Translations under genes and position numbers: made by a program
Part shown: positions 53,256 to 62,038 of the stretch, one piece after another
Layout: each line of letters opens with the position of its first letter
Position numbering within the stretch: the stretch's first letter is position 1
Origin: Cytophagaceae bacterium
GTDB taxonomy: Bacteria > Bacteroidota > Bacteroidia > Flavobacteriales > Flavobacteriaceae
Direction: 5' to 3'
Assembly: GCA_002710685.1 (NCBI GenBank)
Contig: PALD01000080.1
Span: forward strand, 62,001 to 126,000
Length of the DNA: 64,000 nt
Notes under the pieces: generated by a model
Databases searched by the model: none
What the model was told of the DNA's origin: nothing
The model's input: the letters and a program-made list of their open reading frames with translations, nothing else

Positions 53256-53726
53256 CTACTTTACCTTCTCTGCCATCCATTCATAGAGCTCTCCCTTTGT
53301 TATTGTGGCTCCCTGCTTTATCAATGCAAATATATCTGCGTTACGGTCTTCATTGATAAGTTTTGAGGAGGTATAGAGGTTGACGCTGTCATGCATTAGG
53401 TTTTGCTGTAACCATTGATAGCCCAGTTGGTTCGTGATATCAATCCCCTTATCTTCTACTTCAATGGAGATAAGGTGAATCTGCACCTTATCTACTTTAA
53501 AAAGGAACATATGCTGTGGTGAGAAGTGCTCCAGGTATTCAACTTGGCGCAGTACACCTTCCCACACAAGGTCGCTAAAGACGTCGAGTTCCTGTTCTGC
53601 TACTTCGGGTTTGTCTTTTTTGATGGTTTCCCACTCCCCTGCCGTGATGGACTGTGTGGCCAGGAAGTTGATGAACTCCTGGTGCATTTCTTCAAATTGT
53701 TCTTTTGTGAGCCTGGTATATTTCAT
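53256..53726 (-). CDS. DUF6495 family protein
   Basis: 156 residues, soluble and acidic, with no signal peptide. MKYTRLTKEQFEEMHQEFINFLATQSI, KPEVAEQELDVFSDLVWEGVL, and FSPQHMFLFKVDKVQIHLISIEV are the segments I recognise as the flavobacterial family DUF6495. Function unknown. It is followed by a perfect palindrome and is convergent with the ABC permease. Confidence 0.75.
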   Translation of the reverse strand: MKYTRLTKEQFEEMHQEFINFLATQSITAGEWETIKKDKPEVAEQELDVFSDLVWEGVLRQVEYLEHFSPQHMFLFKVDKVQIHLISIEVEDKGIDITNQLGYQWLQQNLMHDSVNLYTSSKLINEDRNADIFALIKQGATITKGELYEWMAEKVK

Positions 53727-53764
53727 CTCAAAGTATTTTTGGCTAAAGCCGAAAAAGTAAAAAC

Positions 53765-53795
53765 AAAAAAGCTCCCGCCTAATGACGGAAGCTTT
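53765..53795 (-). terminator. Terminator of the rpsF-rpsR-rplI operon
   Basis: AAAGCT/AGCTTT and CCG/CGG stems separated by one mismatch, with loop CCTAATGA. On the minus strand it is followed by six T after the stem. It lies about 20 bases past the rplI stop. Confidence 0.8.
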
Positions 53796-53815
53796 AATTT
53801 ATAAATCATGACTGG

Positions 53816-54265
53816 TTAAGCCTCAGCTACAACGTCAAATGTGTAATTGATCACCACGTCCCTGTGGAAACGTAGGGTTGCTTCATATTGACCTAGACGC
53901 TTGATGGCACCACCAGCAATGCTGATGTATTTCTTGTCCAGTTCAACGCCTTCTTTGGCCAGTGCAGTTGCAAGGTCTGCATCTGTAACACTACCAAAGA
54001 GTTTGTCTTCAGCTCCTGCCTTTGCAGTAATCTTCACTTCTACACCGTTCAGTTTATCAGCTTGTGACTTTGCATCCTTGATAACCTTTTCTTCTTTGTG
54101 GGCACGTTGCCTTAGGTTTTCTGCAAGAACTTTCTTTGCTGATGGAGTAGCCAGGATTGCAAATCCTTGAGGAATCAGGAAGTTGCGTCCATAACCGTTT
54201 TTAACGCTTACCAAATCGTCAACGAACCCTAGGTTCTCAACGTCTTTTTTTAATATCAATTCCAT
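53816..54265 (-). CDS. rplI: 50S ribosomal protein L9
   Basis: 149 residues, the standard length. The N-terminal domain has the signature VKNGYGRNFLIPQGFA near 21-36. The connecting helix (KKVLAENLRQRAHKEEKVIKDAK) and the C-terminal domain LFGSVTDADLATAL follow. It binds 23S rRNA in the large subunit. It is the last gene of a three-gene operon with rpsR and rpsF, 14 bases after rpsR. Confidence 0.98.
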   Translation of the reverse strand: MELILKKDVENLGFVDDLVSVKNGYGRNFLIPQGFAILATPSAKKVLAENLRQRAHKEEKVIKDAKSQADKLNGVEVKITAKAGAEDKLFGSVTDADLATALAKEGVELDKKYISIAGGAIKRLGQYEATLRFHRDVVINYTFDVVAEA

Positions 54266-54279
54266 GTCTGTCCCTCTTT

Positions 54280-54579
54280 TTATTTATACAAATCGGTTAC
54301 ATATGGCATAATCGCGATGTGGCGCGCACGTTTAACGGCGATGCTCACTTTGCGTTGATACTTTAAAGAAGTACCTGTTAGCCTGCGTGGTAAAAGCTTA
54401 CCTTGCTCATTTACAAAAGAGGCAAGAAAATCTGCATCTTTGTAATCTATGTACTTGATACCGCTACGTTTGAAACGGCAGTATTTTTTAGTTTTGGTCG
54501 TCTCGATGTTCAATGGGGTCAAATACCTGATCTCCCCATCTTTCTTGGCTTTTGCCTGTTGTTCAATAGATGATGCCAT
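54280..54579 (-). CDS. rpsR: 30S ribosomal protein S18
   Basis: 99 residues, with a short N-terminal extension relative to the E. coli protein. The conserved [50 protein letters not shown] part is complete. It binds 16S rRNA and pairs with S6 in the platform of the 30S subunit. It sits two bases after rpsF, which fits stoichiometric expression. Confidence 0.98.
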   Translation of the reverse strand: MASSIEQQAKAKKDGEIRYLTPLNIETTKTKKYCRFKRSGIKYIDYKDADFLASFVNEQGKLLPRRLTGTSLKYQRKVSIAVKRARHIAIMPYVTDLYK

Positions 54580-54581
54580 GC

Positions 54582-54920
54582 TTATGCTTTTTCCTTGATT
54601 CTTTTTCTACGCTTTTCAGCCCATTCTACGGCAAACTTGTCTAGCTTGACGGTAAGAAAGCGCATTACACGCTCATCTCTCCTAAACTCAAGTTCAAAGT
54701 TTGTGATTGCTTCTCCAGGAACCTGGAATTCAAACAAGTGGTAAAAACCACTTTTTTTGTTCTGGATTGCGTAAGCTAACTTCTTTAGCCCCCAATCTTC
54801 TTTGGATATCATCTTGGCACCGTTAGAAACAAGAAAATCTTCAAATTTCTTAACTGTTTCCTTTATCTGGTCATCAGATAAAACGGGATTCAAGATGAAA
54901 ACAGTTTCGTAATGATTCAT
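54582..54920 (-). CDS. rpsF: 30S ribosomal protein S6
   Basis: 112 residues with [22 protein letters not shown] at the N-terminus and [21 protein letters not shown] in the centre. The usual C-terminal basic tail ([10 protein letters not shown]) is present. It heterodimerises with S18. First gene of the operon rpsF-rpsR-rplI. The two-box promoter at 54949-54980 lies 28 bases upstream. Confidence 0.98.
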   Translation of the reverse strand: MNHYETVFILNPVLSDDQIKETVKKFEDFLVSNGAKMISKEDWGLKKLAYAIQNKKSGFYHLFEFQVPGEAITNFELEFRRDERVMRFLTVKLDKFAVEWAEKRRKRIKEKA

Positions 54921-54948
54921 TTGTGAATTGTTTATTTAAAAATGAGTG

Positions 54949-54980
54949 CAAAAGTAACCTCTTTTTGTGAAGTATACAAA
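54949..54980 (-). promoter_or_regulatory. Promoter of the ribosomal protein operon
   Basis: On the minus strand: TTTG (complement of 54977-54980), a 20-base spacer, and TACTTTTG (complement of 54949-54956). It is the same -7 sequence as the thr promoter. Confidence 0.75.
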
Positions 54981-55077
54981 TACTACCCCTCAAATATTGT
55001 AAACCTTTGTAAGTAAAAGGATTTTGTAGGGGCAGGGTATTGAAGGTTAAAAAATATTATCGATGAAATACACAATA

Positions 55078-55111
55078 TTTTTGTCTAATAACTTAAATCT
55101 AACTATTTTTG
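55078..55111 (+). promoter_or_regulatory. Promoter of the LytTR regulator gene
   Basis: TTG at 55081-55083 (within TTTTTG), a 20-base spacer and TATTTTTG at 55104-55111. The coding start is 37 bases further on. Confidence 0.7.
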
Positions 55112-55148
55112 AATATTAAACTAACAAAGAACTTAACTAGATTGACTT

Positions 55149-55847
55149 TTGGAAGAATTAATTTTAGATTGTGCCGTTGTTGATGATTCCACCCTACAGC
55201 GTTTAGCTATCGTAAAGCTAATTAAAGACCATCCCAACCTTAGGCTTGTAGCGCAGTATAATAATGCAATAGAGACAAAGAATGGATTGCTGGAAACTAA
55301 GGTTGACCTTATTTTCCTGGATATTGAAATGCCCATCCTTACGGGATTTGACCTGCTTGATGACCTTGTTCACAAACCACAGATCATATTTGTGACCGGT
55401 AAGACAAAATATGCTTACGAGGCCTTCAAGTACAACGCGATTGATTACCTGCGCAAGCCCATTACAAAAGACAGGTTCATGAATGCCGTGCACAAGGCAA
55501 TCAGCCTGCACAAATTAAGACATGAGGGCGCCGTTGAGGATGATGAATACATCTTTGTAAAAAGCAACCTTAAAAAGAAAAAGGTTTTCCTTAATGAGTT
55601 AAAGTACATCGAGGCACTGGGAGACTATGTAAAACTGGTGACCTATAATGAGCCCATCATCGTCCTCTCAACCATGAAAGCTTTTGAAAAACAATTGCCC
55701 GTTGACCGGTTTATGAGGATTCACAAATCCTATATCATCAACATAGATAAAATAGAAAAGTACAATAGCCGAAATATTGAAATCGATGGGGACAAGATCC
55801 CATTGAGCAGGCACAAGAAGGCAAAGCTGATGGAAGTACTATCATAA
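55149..55847 (+). CDS. LytTR-family response regulator
   Basis: 232 residues, starting at TTG (55149). A TGA sits two codons upstream in frame, and no ATG or GTG is available before the receiver domain, so TTG is the only likely start. The receiver domain (about 5-120) has the acidic pair Asp12/Asp13, phosphoacceptor Asp58 in FLDIEMP, and Lys103 in RKPI. The LytTR DNA-binding domain (about 135-232) shows KVFLNELKYIEALGDYVKLVT and FMRIHKSYIINIDKIEKYN. No sensor kinase is adjacent. It is followed by a strong terminator. Confidence 0.93.
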   Translation: MEELILDCAVVDDSTLQRLAIVKLIKDHPNLRLVAQYNNAIETKNGLLETKVDLIFLDIEMPILTGFDLLDDLVHKPQIIFVTGKTKYAYEAFKYNAIDYLRKPITKDRFMNAVHKAISLHKLRHEGAVEDDEYIFVKSNLKKKKVFLNELKYIEALGDYVKLVTYNEPIIVLSTMKAFEKQLPVDRFMRIHKSYIINIDKIEKYNSRNIEIDGDKIPLSRHKKAKLMEVLS

Positions 55848-55868
55848 AATGGTACTCTCATGACCTGA

Positions 55869-55903
55869 CAAATGCCCCAAGAAATTGGGGCATTTGTTTT
55901 TTT
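55869..55903 (+). terminator. Terminator after the LytTR regulator
   Basis: A 12-bp perfect stem CAAATGCCCCAA/TTGGGGCATTTG with loop GAAA and eight following T. The T-run reaches the stop codon of the convergent priA. Confidence 0.95.
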
Positions 55904-58352
55904 AATAATTATCAACGTTGATTATCACCTTCACGCTGCGATATTGCGAGATTGAAGAAAAACTGGTATTTACCTTCTTTATTGCAGCCTTGGTCTTCTC
56001 TAGGTTTTGCTTTCGCGAAAGCTTTATCAATATATTCCTGTAATACTCATTGCGTATGCGCGATACGGGTGGCGGCTCAGGCCCCAGGACATACGCTCCA
56101 AAAAGGTTTCTCAGCGCCTTGCCCATCCATTGTGAGGCTTCTTCCACTTTTTGAAAATCCCTGTGTTTCAACGTGATCTTTATCAACCTGTAAAATGGCG
56201 GGTATTTATAGACGTGGCGCTCTTCTAGCTGCTCATGATACATCTCAACATACTTGTTCATGGATACTTGCTGCAATATCTGGTGATGTGGATTATAGGT
56301 CTGGATAAAGACCTTGCCCCGTTTTTGCGTGCGCCCCGCCCGCCCAGAAACCTGCTGAATCAATTGAAAACTACGCTCGTGTGCCCTAAAGTCAGGTATG
56401 TTGAGCATACTGTCTGCATTGAGGATGCCCACGATGCTCACGTTTCTAAAATCAAGGCCCTTGGTAAGCATTTGTGTACCCACAAGAATATCCATCTCCC
56501 CCTGCTCAAAGGCCGTGATTATCTTTTCAAAGCCATATTTGCCGCGGGTGGTGTCGCTATCCATACGGCCTATGTTTGCCTCAGGATAAAGCTCCCTGAG
56601 CTCCAGCTCAACCTGCTCTGTACCAAACCCCTTTGTATCAAGCTCTGTACTGCCACAGGCCATGCATTTTTCTTGCATCGCCATGTGATAGCCGCAATAA
56701 TGGCAACGCAACTGGCCGCGGTGCTTATGATAGGTGAGGCTCACATCACAGTTGGGGCACTGTGGTGAGTGCCCGCAGGTGTTACATTCTAAAATGGGGG
56801 AAAAACCCCTACGGTTCTGAAAAAGAATAACCTGTTCACCCTCCTCAAGGGCATCAGTGATGGCACGCAGCAAATCATCGCTAAAATGCCCGGTCATTCT
56901 TTTCTTACGGTATTTTTCCTGGAGGTCAATGATCACGTTTTCGGGCATGAGGACGTTGCCATAGCGCTGCATCATCTCCACAAGGCCATATTTGCCCTGC
57001 CCTGCATTGTAATAACTCTCCAGAGAAGGTGTTGCAGAGCCCATGAGCAGTTTTGCGCCTTGCAAATAGGCCAATACTACAGCCGCATCGCGTGCCTGGT
57101 AACGTGGTGCGGGATCATATTGTTTATAGCTGGTCTCATGCTCCTCATCCACAACGATCAAGCCCAGGTTGTCAAAGGGCAACAGCACTGCACTTCTTGC
57201 CCCCAGTACCAGTTGTGCCTTCTGGCGCTTGTGCAGGACGTTGTTCCACACCTCTACGCGTTCATGTACTGAGTATTTTGAATGATAAACTGATAGGCTT
57301 TCGCCAAAATAAAGCTTTAGGCGGTTCACGAGTTGTGTGGTCAGGGCAATCTCTGGAACGAGATATAAGACCTGTTTCCCCGCGTCGAGGTATTCTTTGA
57401 TGAGATTGACATATACTTCTGTCTTTCCTGAAGATGTCACGCCGTGGAGCAGGCAGACCTCTTTATCTTCAAATACTGATTTTATCTGTGACAGTGCCCT
57501 AGCCTGCTGCCCATTGAGGGCCTTTACCTCTGCATCCTGGCTGGCAGCATGGCTCAGCCTATCTGTTTGAATCTCGTAGATCTCAAGGATTCCCTTTTCG
57601 GCAAGGGCTTTTAACTGCGGCATGCCCGCCCCTGATGTTCTAAGTAGCTCCTTGGCTTTTACCGGTTTCTTTGATTTCGCTTTAAGCGAAAAAAACGAGA
57701 GCAGGATTTCCCGTTGCCTGTGTGCGCGGTCAAGGTCATCCAGGGCCTCGTGCATTTTATCTTCGTGCGCATACTCCTTGCTGATCTTGACGTATTTGAT
57801 GAGTTTTGGCCTGTAGGCTTCATATATCTTTTCTTCTATATCTATGAAACCTTTGTCCAGCAGGGACTTGATTTGAGGAAGCACTTTCTTTTTTTGCAAG
57901 ATCCCCATGACATCCTGTACCTTGAGAATAGGACTTGCCTGCAAAGCCTCGAGAATAAGGTATTCTTCTTCGTCAAGGTCTTCACCCAGACTTGATATAT
58001 CAGGTTTTTTCTTGATTATGGTCTCGCTTTCAATAAGAAAGGCGCTGGGTAGTGCGGCCCGCATGACTTCACCCAGGGTACACATGTAATAATTTGCTAT
58101 CCATTGCCAGAAACGCAATTGGTCTATACTGGTCACTGGATGCTCATCGAGGACCTGTTCAATGTCTTTTGCATCATAAATGGTGGGTGCTTGAGTGTGC
58201 ACATCAATGGCAAGCGCGGTGTAAATCTTAGTCTTGCCAAATGGGACCGCAAGGCGCATACCGGGCTTGATAAACGCATGCTCGGCCGCACTGATGCTGT
58301 AGGTAAAGGCATTTTCTACCGGGATGGGCAGGATTACATCAACAAAATACAT
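55902..58352 (-). CDS. priA: Primosomal protein N' (replication restart helicase)
   Basis: 816 residues from the ATG at 58352 (MYFVDVILPIPVENAFTYSI); an 11-codon upstream extension is possible but overlaps a terminator. The N-terminal DNA-binding domain, Walker A GVTSSGKTEVY, DEEH box VVDEEHETSY, the zinc module with paired CxxC (CNTCGHSPQCPNCDV and LRCHYCGYH...CMACGS) and helicase motif VSGRAGRTQKRG are intact. It reloads the replisome at stalled forks. One perfect GCTTTCGCGAAAGC lies within the gene (56009-56022), with two other palindromes of the family at 57296 and 57675. Confidence 0.96.
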   Translation of the reverse strand: MYFVDVILPIPVENAFTYSISAAEHAFIKPGMRLAVPFGKTKIYTALAIDVHTQAPTIYDAKDIEQVLDEHPVTSIDQLRFWQWIANYYMCTLGEVMRAALPSAFLIESETIIKKKPDISSLGEDLDEEEYLILEALQASPILKVQDVMGILQKKKVLPQIKSLLDKGFIDIEEKIYEAYRPKLIKYVKISKEYAHEDKMHEALDDLDRAHRQREILLSFFSLKAKSKKPVKAKELLRTSGAGMPQLKALAEKGILEIYEIQTDRLSHAASQDAEVKALNGQQARALSQIKSVFEDKEVCLLHGVTSSGKTEVYVNLIKEYLDAGKQVLYLVPEIALTTQLVNRLKLYFGESLSVYHSKYSVHERVEVWNNVLHKRQKAQLVLGARSAVLLPFDNLGLIVVDEEHETSYKQYDPAPRYQARDAAVVLAYLQGAKLLMGSATPSLESYYNAGQGKYGLVEMMQRYGNVLMPENVIIDLQEKYRKKRMTGHFSDDLLRAITDALEEGEQVILFQNRRGFSPILECNTCGHSPQCPNCDVSLTYHKHRGQLRCHYCGYHMAMQEKCMACGSTELDTKGFGTEQVELELRELYPEANIGRMDSDTTRGKYGFEKIITAFEQGEMDILVGTQMLTKGLDFRNVSIVGILNADSMLNIPDFRAHERSFQLIQQVSGRAGRTQKRGKVFIQTYNPHHQILQQVSMNKYVEMYHEQLEERHVYKYPPFYRLIKITLKHRDFQKVEEASQWMGKALRNLFGAYVLGPEPPPVSRIRNEYYRNILIKLSRKQNLEKTKAAIKKVNTSFSSISQYRSVKVIINVDNY

Positions 58353-58371
58353 GGGATAAAGATAAAACAAG

Positions 58372-58402
58372 AAAGGCCGCTGCAATACATGCAGCGGCCT
58401 TT
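58372..58402 (-). terminator. Terminator of the DUF2147 gene
   Basis: A 13-bp perfect stem AAAGGCCGCTGCA/TGCAGCGGCCTTT with loop ATACA, 19 bases beyond the stop of the DUF2147 gene and just before priA. It separates the two transcripts and is nearly symmetrical. Confidence 0.9.
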
Positions 58403-58420
58403 TTAAAAAGTATTGATTTA

Positions 58421-58849
58421 TTACTTGACGCGTGACCAGTACTGGGTCCTGCCCAATAGGCTGAAGCCTACATAGCCCCGCACTTTGAGTTTATTTGCGC
58501 TTTCAAGCTCTATGTAGCATTTGTAGAGCTTACCTGATGTGGGGTCTAATATCTTGCCATCATTATACTCATCGCCGTCCTTTGACAGGCCTTTTATGAT
58601 CACAAGGCCGTCAATGGGCTTTCCTTTATCGCTGCCCGGGCACTCATCACACTTAGAATCTTTTTTTTCTGGATTTAAAATCTCGACTACCTTGCCATAT
58701 ACCTTTCCGTCCTGTTTGTAGATTTCCACAATGGACTTTGCCTCTCCGGTCTCATCGTCAACAGTCTTCCATTTACCGGTTACATCCTGTGCAAATGCTC
58801 CCACGGTAAATAGCAGGGTAAGTAGTATTAGGGATACTTTTTTCATCAT
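58421..58849 (-). CDS. DUF2147 domain-containing exported protein
   Basis: 142 residues with a signal peptide (MMKKVSLILLTLLFTVGAFAQ). The mature part DVTGKWKTVDDETGEAKSIVEIYKQDGKVYGKVVEIL, two cysteines in SKCDECPG, GKILDPTSGKLYKCYIEL and KVRGYVGFSLLGRTQYWSRV are typical of DUF2147, a small beta-barrel-like periplasmic family. Function unknown. It is monocistronic with a very strong terminator. Confidence 0.9.
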   Translation of the reverse strand: MMKKVSLILLTLLFTVGAFAQDVTGKWKTVDDETGEAKSIVEIYKQDGKVYGKVVEILNPEKKDSKCDECPGSDKGKPIDGLVIIKGLSKDGDEYNDGKILDPTSGKLYKCYIELESANKLKVRGYVGFSLLGRTQYWSRVK

Positions 58850-58927
58850 AATTAATTTTAGGTTTAACGTAAATCTAGATAATCTTTTTTAATAATAATT
58901 GAATATTAACATGTGTTAATTATCATT

Positions 58928-59884
58928 TTATGAATTATTATCCAATTGCCGTGCCAATTTTTTATTCTTGAAGTTTTTTAACTGATATAGGGTGGCATTG
59001 AGCTCAAAACCCAGCAATAATAAATTTGAGTTGATCCATATATATACCATGAGGATGAGCAGTGCCCCTATGGAACCATATAACTGGTTATAATTGCTAA
59101 AGTTGTTAATGTAGATACCAAACAGGAATGTAGTGACGATATACAAGAGCGTCGTCATCACTGCCCCGGCCGAAAAAAACCGGAATTCCTTGCCCTGCTT
59201 TGTGCCAAAATAATATAGCGTTGCAACGAGTGAGTATATCATCACGATAAGAAAGATGAACCGCAGCGTATGGGATATCCACATATTGCTTTCATTAAGC
59301 AGATGGTCTGCTTCCATCTCGTTGACGGTCAACTCCATATAAATAATGATCACGATAAAAGAAAACAACAGCAGTGCCAGGACAATGGAGACACAAAAGG
59401 CAACGGCATATTGCTTAAAAATCGACCTATTGATATGCGTGTGGTAACTAAACTCAAACCCGCTGAATATGGCGTTGACCCCATTTGCCATTAAAAAAAT
59501 GGTCACCACCAGTGAAAATGAAAGTAACCCCTCACGTGGGTTTGCCGCGATATCCAGAAGTATGGGTTTAAAGAACTGGGAGGTCTGCGGCGGCATGAGT
59601 TCCAGCACATACTCCACAAAACTTTGTTGAAAGCTGTGTGCCGGGATAACCGAAATCAAGTTGAGCAGAAAGAGGAAAAATGGAAACAAGGCCATAAAAA
59701 AGCTAAAGGCAATGGCACTTGCCCTCGTTGAAAAAGTACCTTTAACAATCCCCACAATGTACATTTCCCAAAAATCATACAACGACAACCCCTCAAACCC
59801 CGGCAGGATTATGGATTTGTTCCACCGTATGATCTTTGCCACAATAGGGAAACTCTCGATTCCTTTTTCAACATCATCACCCAT
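58928..59884 (-). CDS. YihY/BrkB-family inner-membrane protein
   Basis: 318 residues with six hydrophobic segments (roughly 62-85, 112-140, 155-185, 195-215, 220-245 and 255-285). TRASAIAFSFFMALFPFFLFLLNLI near 54-79 and YGSIGALLILMVYIWINSNLLLLGFELNA near 263-291 are the family hallmarks. The old name ribonuclease BN is not supported for this family, so no enzymatic role is given. It starts with no spacer after nadC and is probably in the same operon. Confidence 0.92.
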   Translation of the reverse strand: MGDDVEKGIESFPIVAKIIRWNKSIILPGFEGLSLYDFWEMYIVGIVKGTFSTRASAIAFSFFMALFPFFLFLLNLISVIPAHSFQQSFVEYVLELMPPQTSQFFKPILLDIAANPREGLLSFSLVVTIFLMANGVNAIFSGFEFSYHTHINRSIFKQYAVAFCVSIVLALLLFSFIVIIIYMELTVNEMEADHLLNESNMWISHTLRFIFLIVMIYSLVATLYYFGTKQGKEFRFFSAGAVMTTLLYIVTTFLFGIYINNFSNYNQLYGSIGALLILMVYIWINSNLLLLGFELNATLYQLKNFKNKKLARQLDNNS

Positions 59885-60742
59885 TTACATCGCTTTAAGG
59901 CTAAGGTCCATGTTATAAACCGAATGCGTCAGGGCACCACTCGAGATATAATCCACACCACAATCGGCATAACCGCGTATGGTCTCTTCGTTTATTCCTC
60001 CAGAAGATTCGGTCAAACAGTTATTGCCTATCAAATCCACGGCAATTCTAGTCTGCTCCAGGCTAAAATTATCCAGCAGGATCCTATACACCCCACCGGC
60101 TGAAAGTATCAATTCAACTTCTTCCAGGTCCCTGGCTTCAACAATGATCTTTAGATCAAGATTGTTATTGTCCAGGTAATCCTTGGTCTTTTCAATGGCT
60201 TCTGGGATACCCCCGGCAAAATCTATATGGTTATCCTTCAACATCACCATATCATACAAGGCAAAACGATGGTTCTCCCCACCGCCTATTTTTACGGCCC
60301 ATTTTTCAAGGGCACGTATTCCTGGGGTGGTCTTGCGGGTATCCAGTATCTTGGTCTTGGTCCCTTCCAGTATTTTTACAAAATGATTTGTCTTTGTGGC
60401 AATCGCGCTCATGCGCTGCATCGCATTGAGCACCAGGCGCTCCCCTTTTAAAATTCCCTGCGAGCTGCCATAGACATGAAAAGCCACATCACCATGCTTT
60501 ACAATGTTGCCGTCAGGTATTAAAACCTCAAATTCCATGGAGGGCTCTACATAGGTAAATACCATCTGGGCAAACTCCACACCGGCGATAAGGCCTTCAT
60601 CTTTTACCAAGAGTTTTGCCCGCCCTTTTGCAGTAGCGGGAATACACGCCAGCGAACTGTAATCCCCAGGCCCCACGTCCTCGCGTACCGCATTGCTGAT
60701 TATAATATCCAGCTCTTTGTTAAACTGTGCTTTTGAAATCAT
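59885..60742 (-). CDS. nadC: Nicotinate-nucleotide diphosphorylase (carboxylating)
   Basis: 285 residues. It converts quinolinate and PRPP to nicotinate mononucleotide, carbon dioxide and pyrophosphate. Motifs include EDVGPGDYSS near 21-30, LNAMQRMSAIAT near 105, LDTRKTTPGIRALEKWAVKIGGGENHRFALYDMVMLKDNHI near 133-173 and the late SSGGINEETIRGYADCGVDYISSGALTHS. The enzyme belongs to NAD synthesis; nadA and nadB are not here. It is divergent from rlmH with only 56 bases between starts. Confidence 0.97.
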   Translation of the reverse strand: MISKAQFNKELDIIISNAVREDVGPGDYSSLACIPATAKGRAKLLVKDEGLIAGVEFAQMVFTYVEPSMEFEVLIPDGNIVKHGDVAFHVYGSSQGILKGERLVLNAMQRMSAIATKTNHFVKILEGTKTKILDTRKTTPGIRALEKWAVKIGGGENHRFALYDMVMLKDNHIDFAGGIPEAIEKTKDYLDNNNLDLKIIVEARDLEEVELILSAGGVYRILLDNFSLEQTRIAVDLIGNNCLTESSGGINEETIRGYADCGVDYISSGALTHSVYNMDLSLKAM

Positions 60743-60786
60743 GTATTTTGATTTTGTGCTAAGTTAAAGATTAACCTTGAATCTGC

Positions 60787-60794
60787 TATTTTTG
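60787..60794 (+). promoter_or_regulatory. -7-like element four bases before the rlmH start
   Basis: TATTTTTG matches TA-N2-TTTG and ends four bases before the ATG at 60799. There is no TTG at the usual distance. If used, the rlmH transcript would be nearly leaderless. Confidence 0.35.
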
Positions 60795-60798
60795 AAGC

Positions 60799-61272
60799 AT
60801 GAACATAAAGCTACTGTGCATAGGCAAGACAGATAACAAAAATCTGGAAGAACTTATTTTGCTTTACAGCAAAAGGTTGTCTTTTTACATCAATTTTGAC
60901 CTTGAGGTCATCCCAGACCTTAAAAAGACTAAAAACCTGGGCGAAGAACAACAAAAAGAAAAAGAAGGAAATCTAATCCTAAATAAAATAGGTCCTACAG
61001 ATCATTTGATCTTGCTTGATGAAAAGGGAAAAGAGATGAACAGCGTTGTTTTTTCTGACTATTTACAGAAAAAAATGAACAGCGGTATCAAAACATTGAT
61101 CTTTGTCATCGGTGGACCGTATGGGTTTTCACCCGCGGTGTATGCAAAAGCACAGGGCAAGATCTCATTATCAAAAATGACCTTTAGCCATCAAATGGTA
61201 CGCCTTTTTGCCACAGAGCAACTGTACAGGGCCTTCACCATCCTGAAAAATGAACCCTACCACCATAGATAA
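60799..61272 (+). CDS. rlmH: 23S rRNA (pseudouridine1915-N3)-methyltransferase RlmH
   Basis: 157 residues, a SPOUT methyltransferase using SAM. The knot region LILLDEKGKEMNSVVFSDYLQ near 72-92, FVIGGPYGFSPAVYA near 103-117, and the C-terminal LSKMTFSHQMVRLFATEQLYRAFTILKNEPYHH are complete. The family methylates pseudouridine in helix 69 of 23S rRNA. It is followed eight bases later by the purine NTP pyrophosphatase gene, so the two form an operon. Confidence 0.97.
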   Translation: MNIKLLCIGKTDNKNLEELILLYSKRLSFYINFDLEVIPDLKKTKNLGEEQQKEKEGNLILNKIGPTDHLILLDEKGKEMNSVVFSDYLQKKMNSGIKTLIFVIGGPYGFSPAVYAKAQGKISLSKMTFSHQMVRLFATEQLYRAFTILKNEPYHHR

Positions 61273-61280
61273 CACACCCC

Positions 61281-61865
61281 ATGAAAACACTTGTCTTTGC
61301 CACGCACAACCTCAATAAACTAAAGGAGATACAAGCAATGATGCCAGAGAGCATTTCGCTGAAAAGCTTGACAGATATAGGCTGTACAGAAGAAATCGTT
61401 GAAGATGCCGACACCATAGAAGGCAATGCCTTGATCAAGTCGCGGTACATAAAAAAAGAATATGGTCTTGATTGCTTTGCAGATGATACAGGGCTTGAAG
61501 CAACAGCGCTCAATGGCAAGCCAGGGGTCTATAGCGCACGCTATGCCGGGCCTCACAAGGACTCACGGGACAACATGGCAAAACTGATCAGTGCCTTAAA
61601 AAATAAAAAAGATCGCAGCGCGCGATTCAAGACCGTGATTGCCTTTTCAATGGATGGTCAAGAACATACCTTTGAAGGCGTCTGTAAGGGAGAGATCACT
61701 AGGGAGCCTTTCGGCGAAAAAGGGTTTGGTTATGACCCTATCTTTAAGCCAGAAGGAGAAAACCGAACATTTGCAGAGATGTCGCTAGAAGAAAAAGCCA
61801 AGCTAAGCCATCGCGGGAAGGCTTTTAAAAAATTTATAAACTACATAAATAGCAATGGTTTATAG
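61281..61865 (+). CDS. rdgB: Non-canonical purine NTP diphosphatase (RdgB/HAM1 family)
   Basis: 194 residues. The start KTLVFATHNLNKLKEIQAMM contains the nucleotide-binding THNxxK motif, and CFADDTGLEATALNGKPGVYSARYAG holds the catalytic Asp. GFGYDPIFKPEGENRTFAEMSLEEKAKLSHRGKA is the specificity region. The enzyme hydrolyses ITP, dITP and XTP to keep them out of nucleic acids. It is downstream of rlmH in the same operon. A TTTCGGCGAAA element is translated inside the gene (61709-61719). Confidence 0.96.
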   Translation: MKTLVFATHNLNKLKEIQAMMPESISLKSLTDIGCTEEIVEDADTIEGNALIKSRYIKKEYGLDCFADDTGLEATALNGKPGVYSARYAGPHKDSRDNMAKLISALKNKKDRSARFKTVIAFSMDGQEHTFEGVCKGEITREPFGEKGFGYDPIFKPEGENRTFAEMSLEEKAKLSHRGKAFKKFINYINSNGL

Positions 61866-62038
61866 CTATTTTACACATAAACGGTAGTTTAGTCATTAAA
61901 CTATTCATTTTCAAGTGATTTTTTGCACATCTGCTGTTGATTTCGCAATTCGGGGGGGCTGCTAAAGATATACCATCTTTTAACACTACCTTTGCGCCCG
62001 ATTTCGCCGCTTATGGCGAGACGTAATTCTTTTACATA

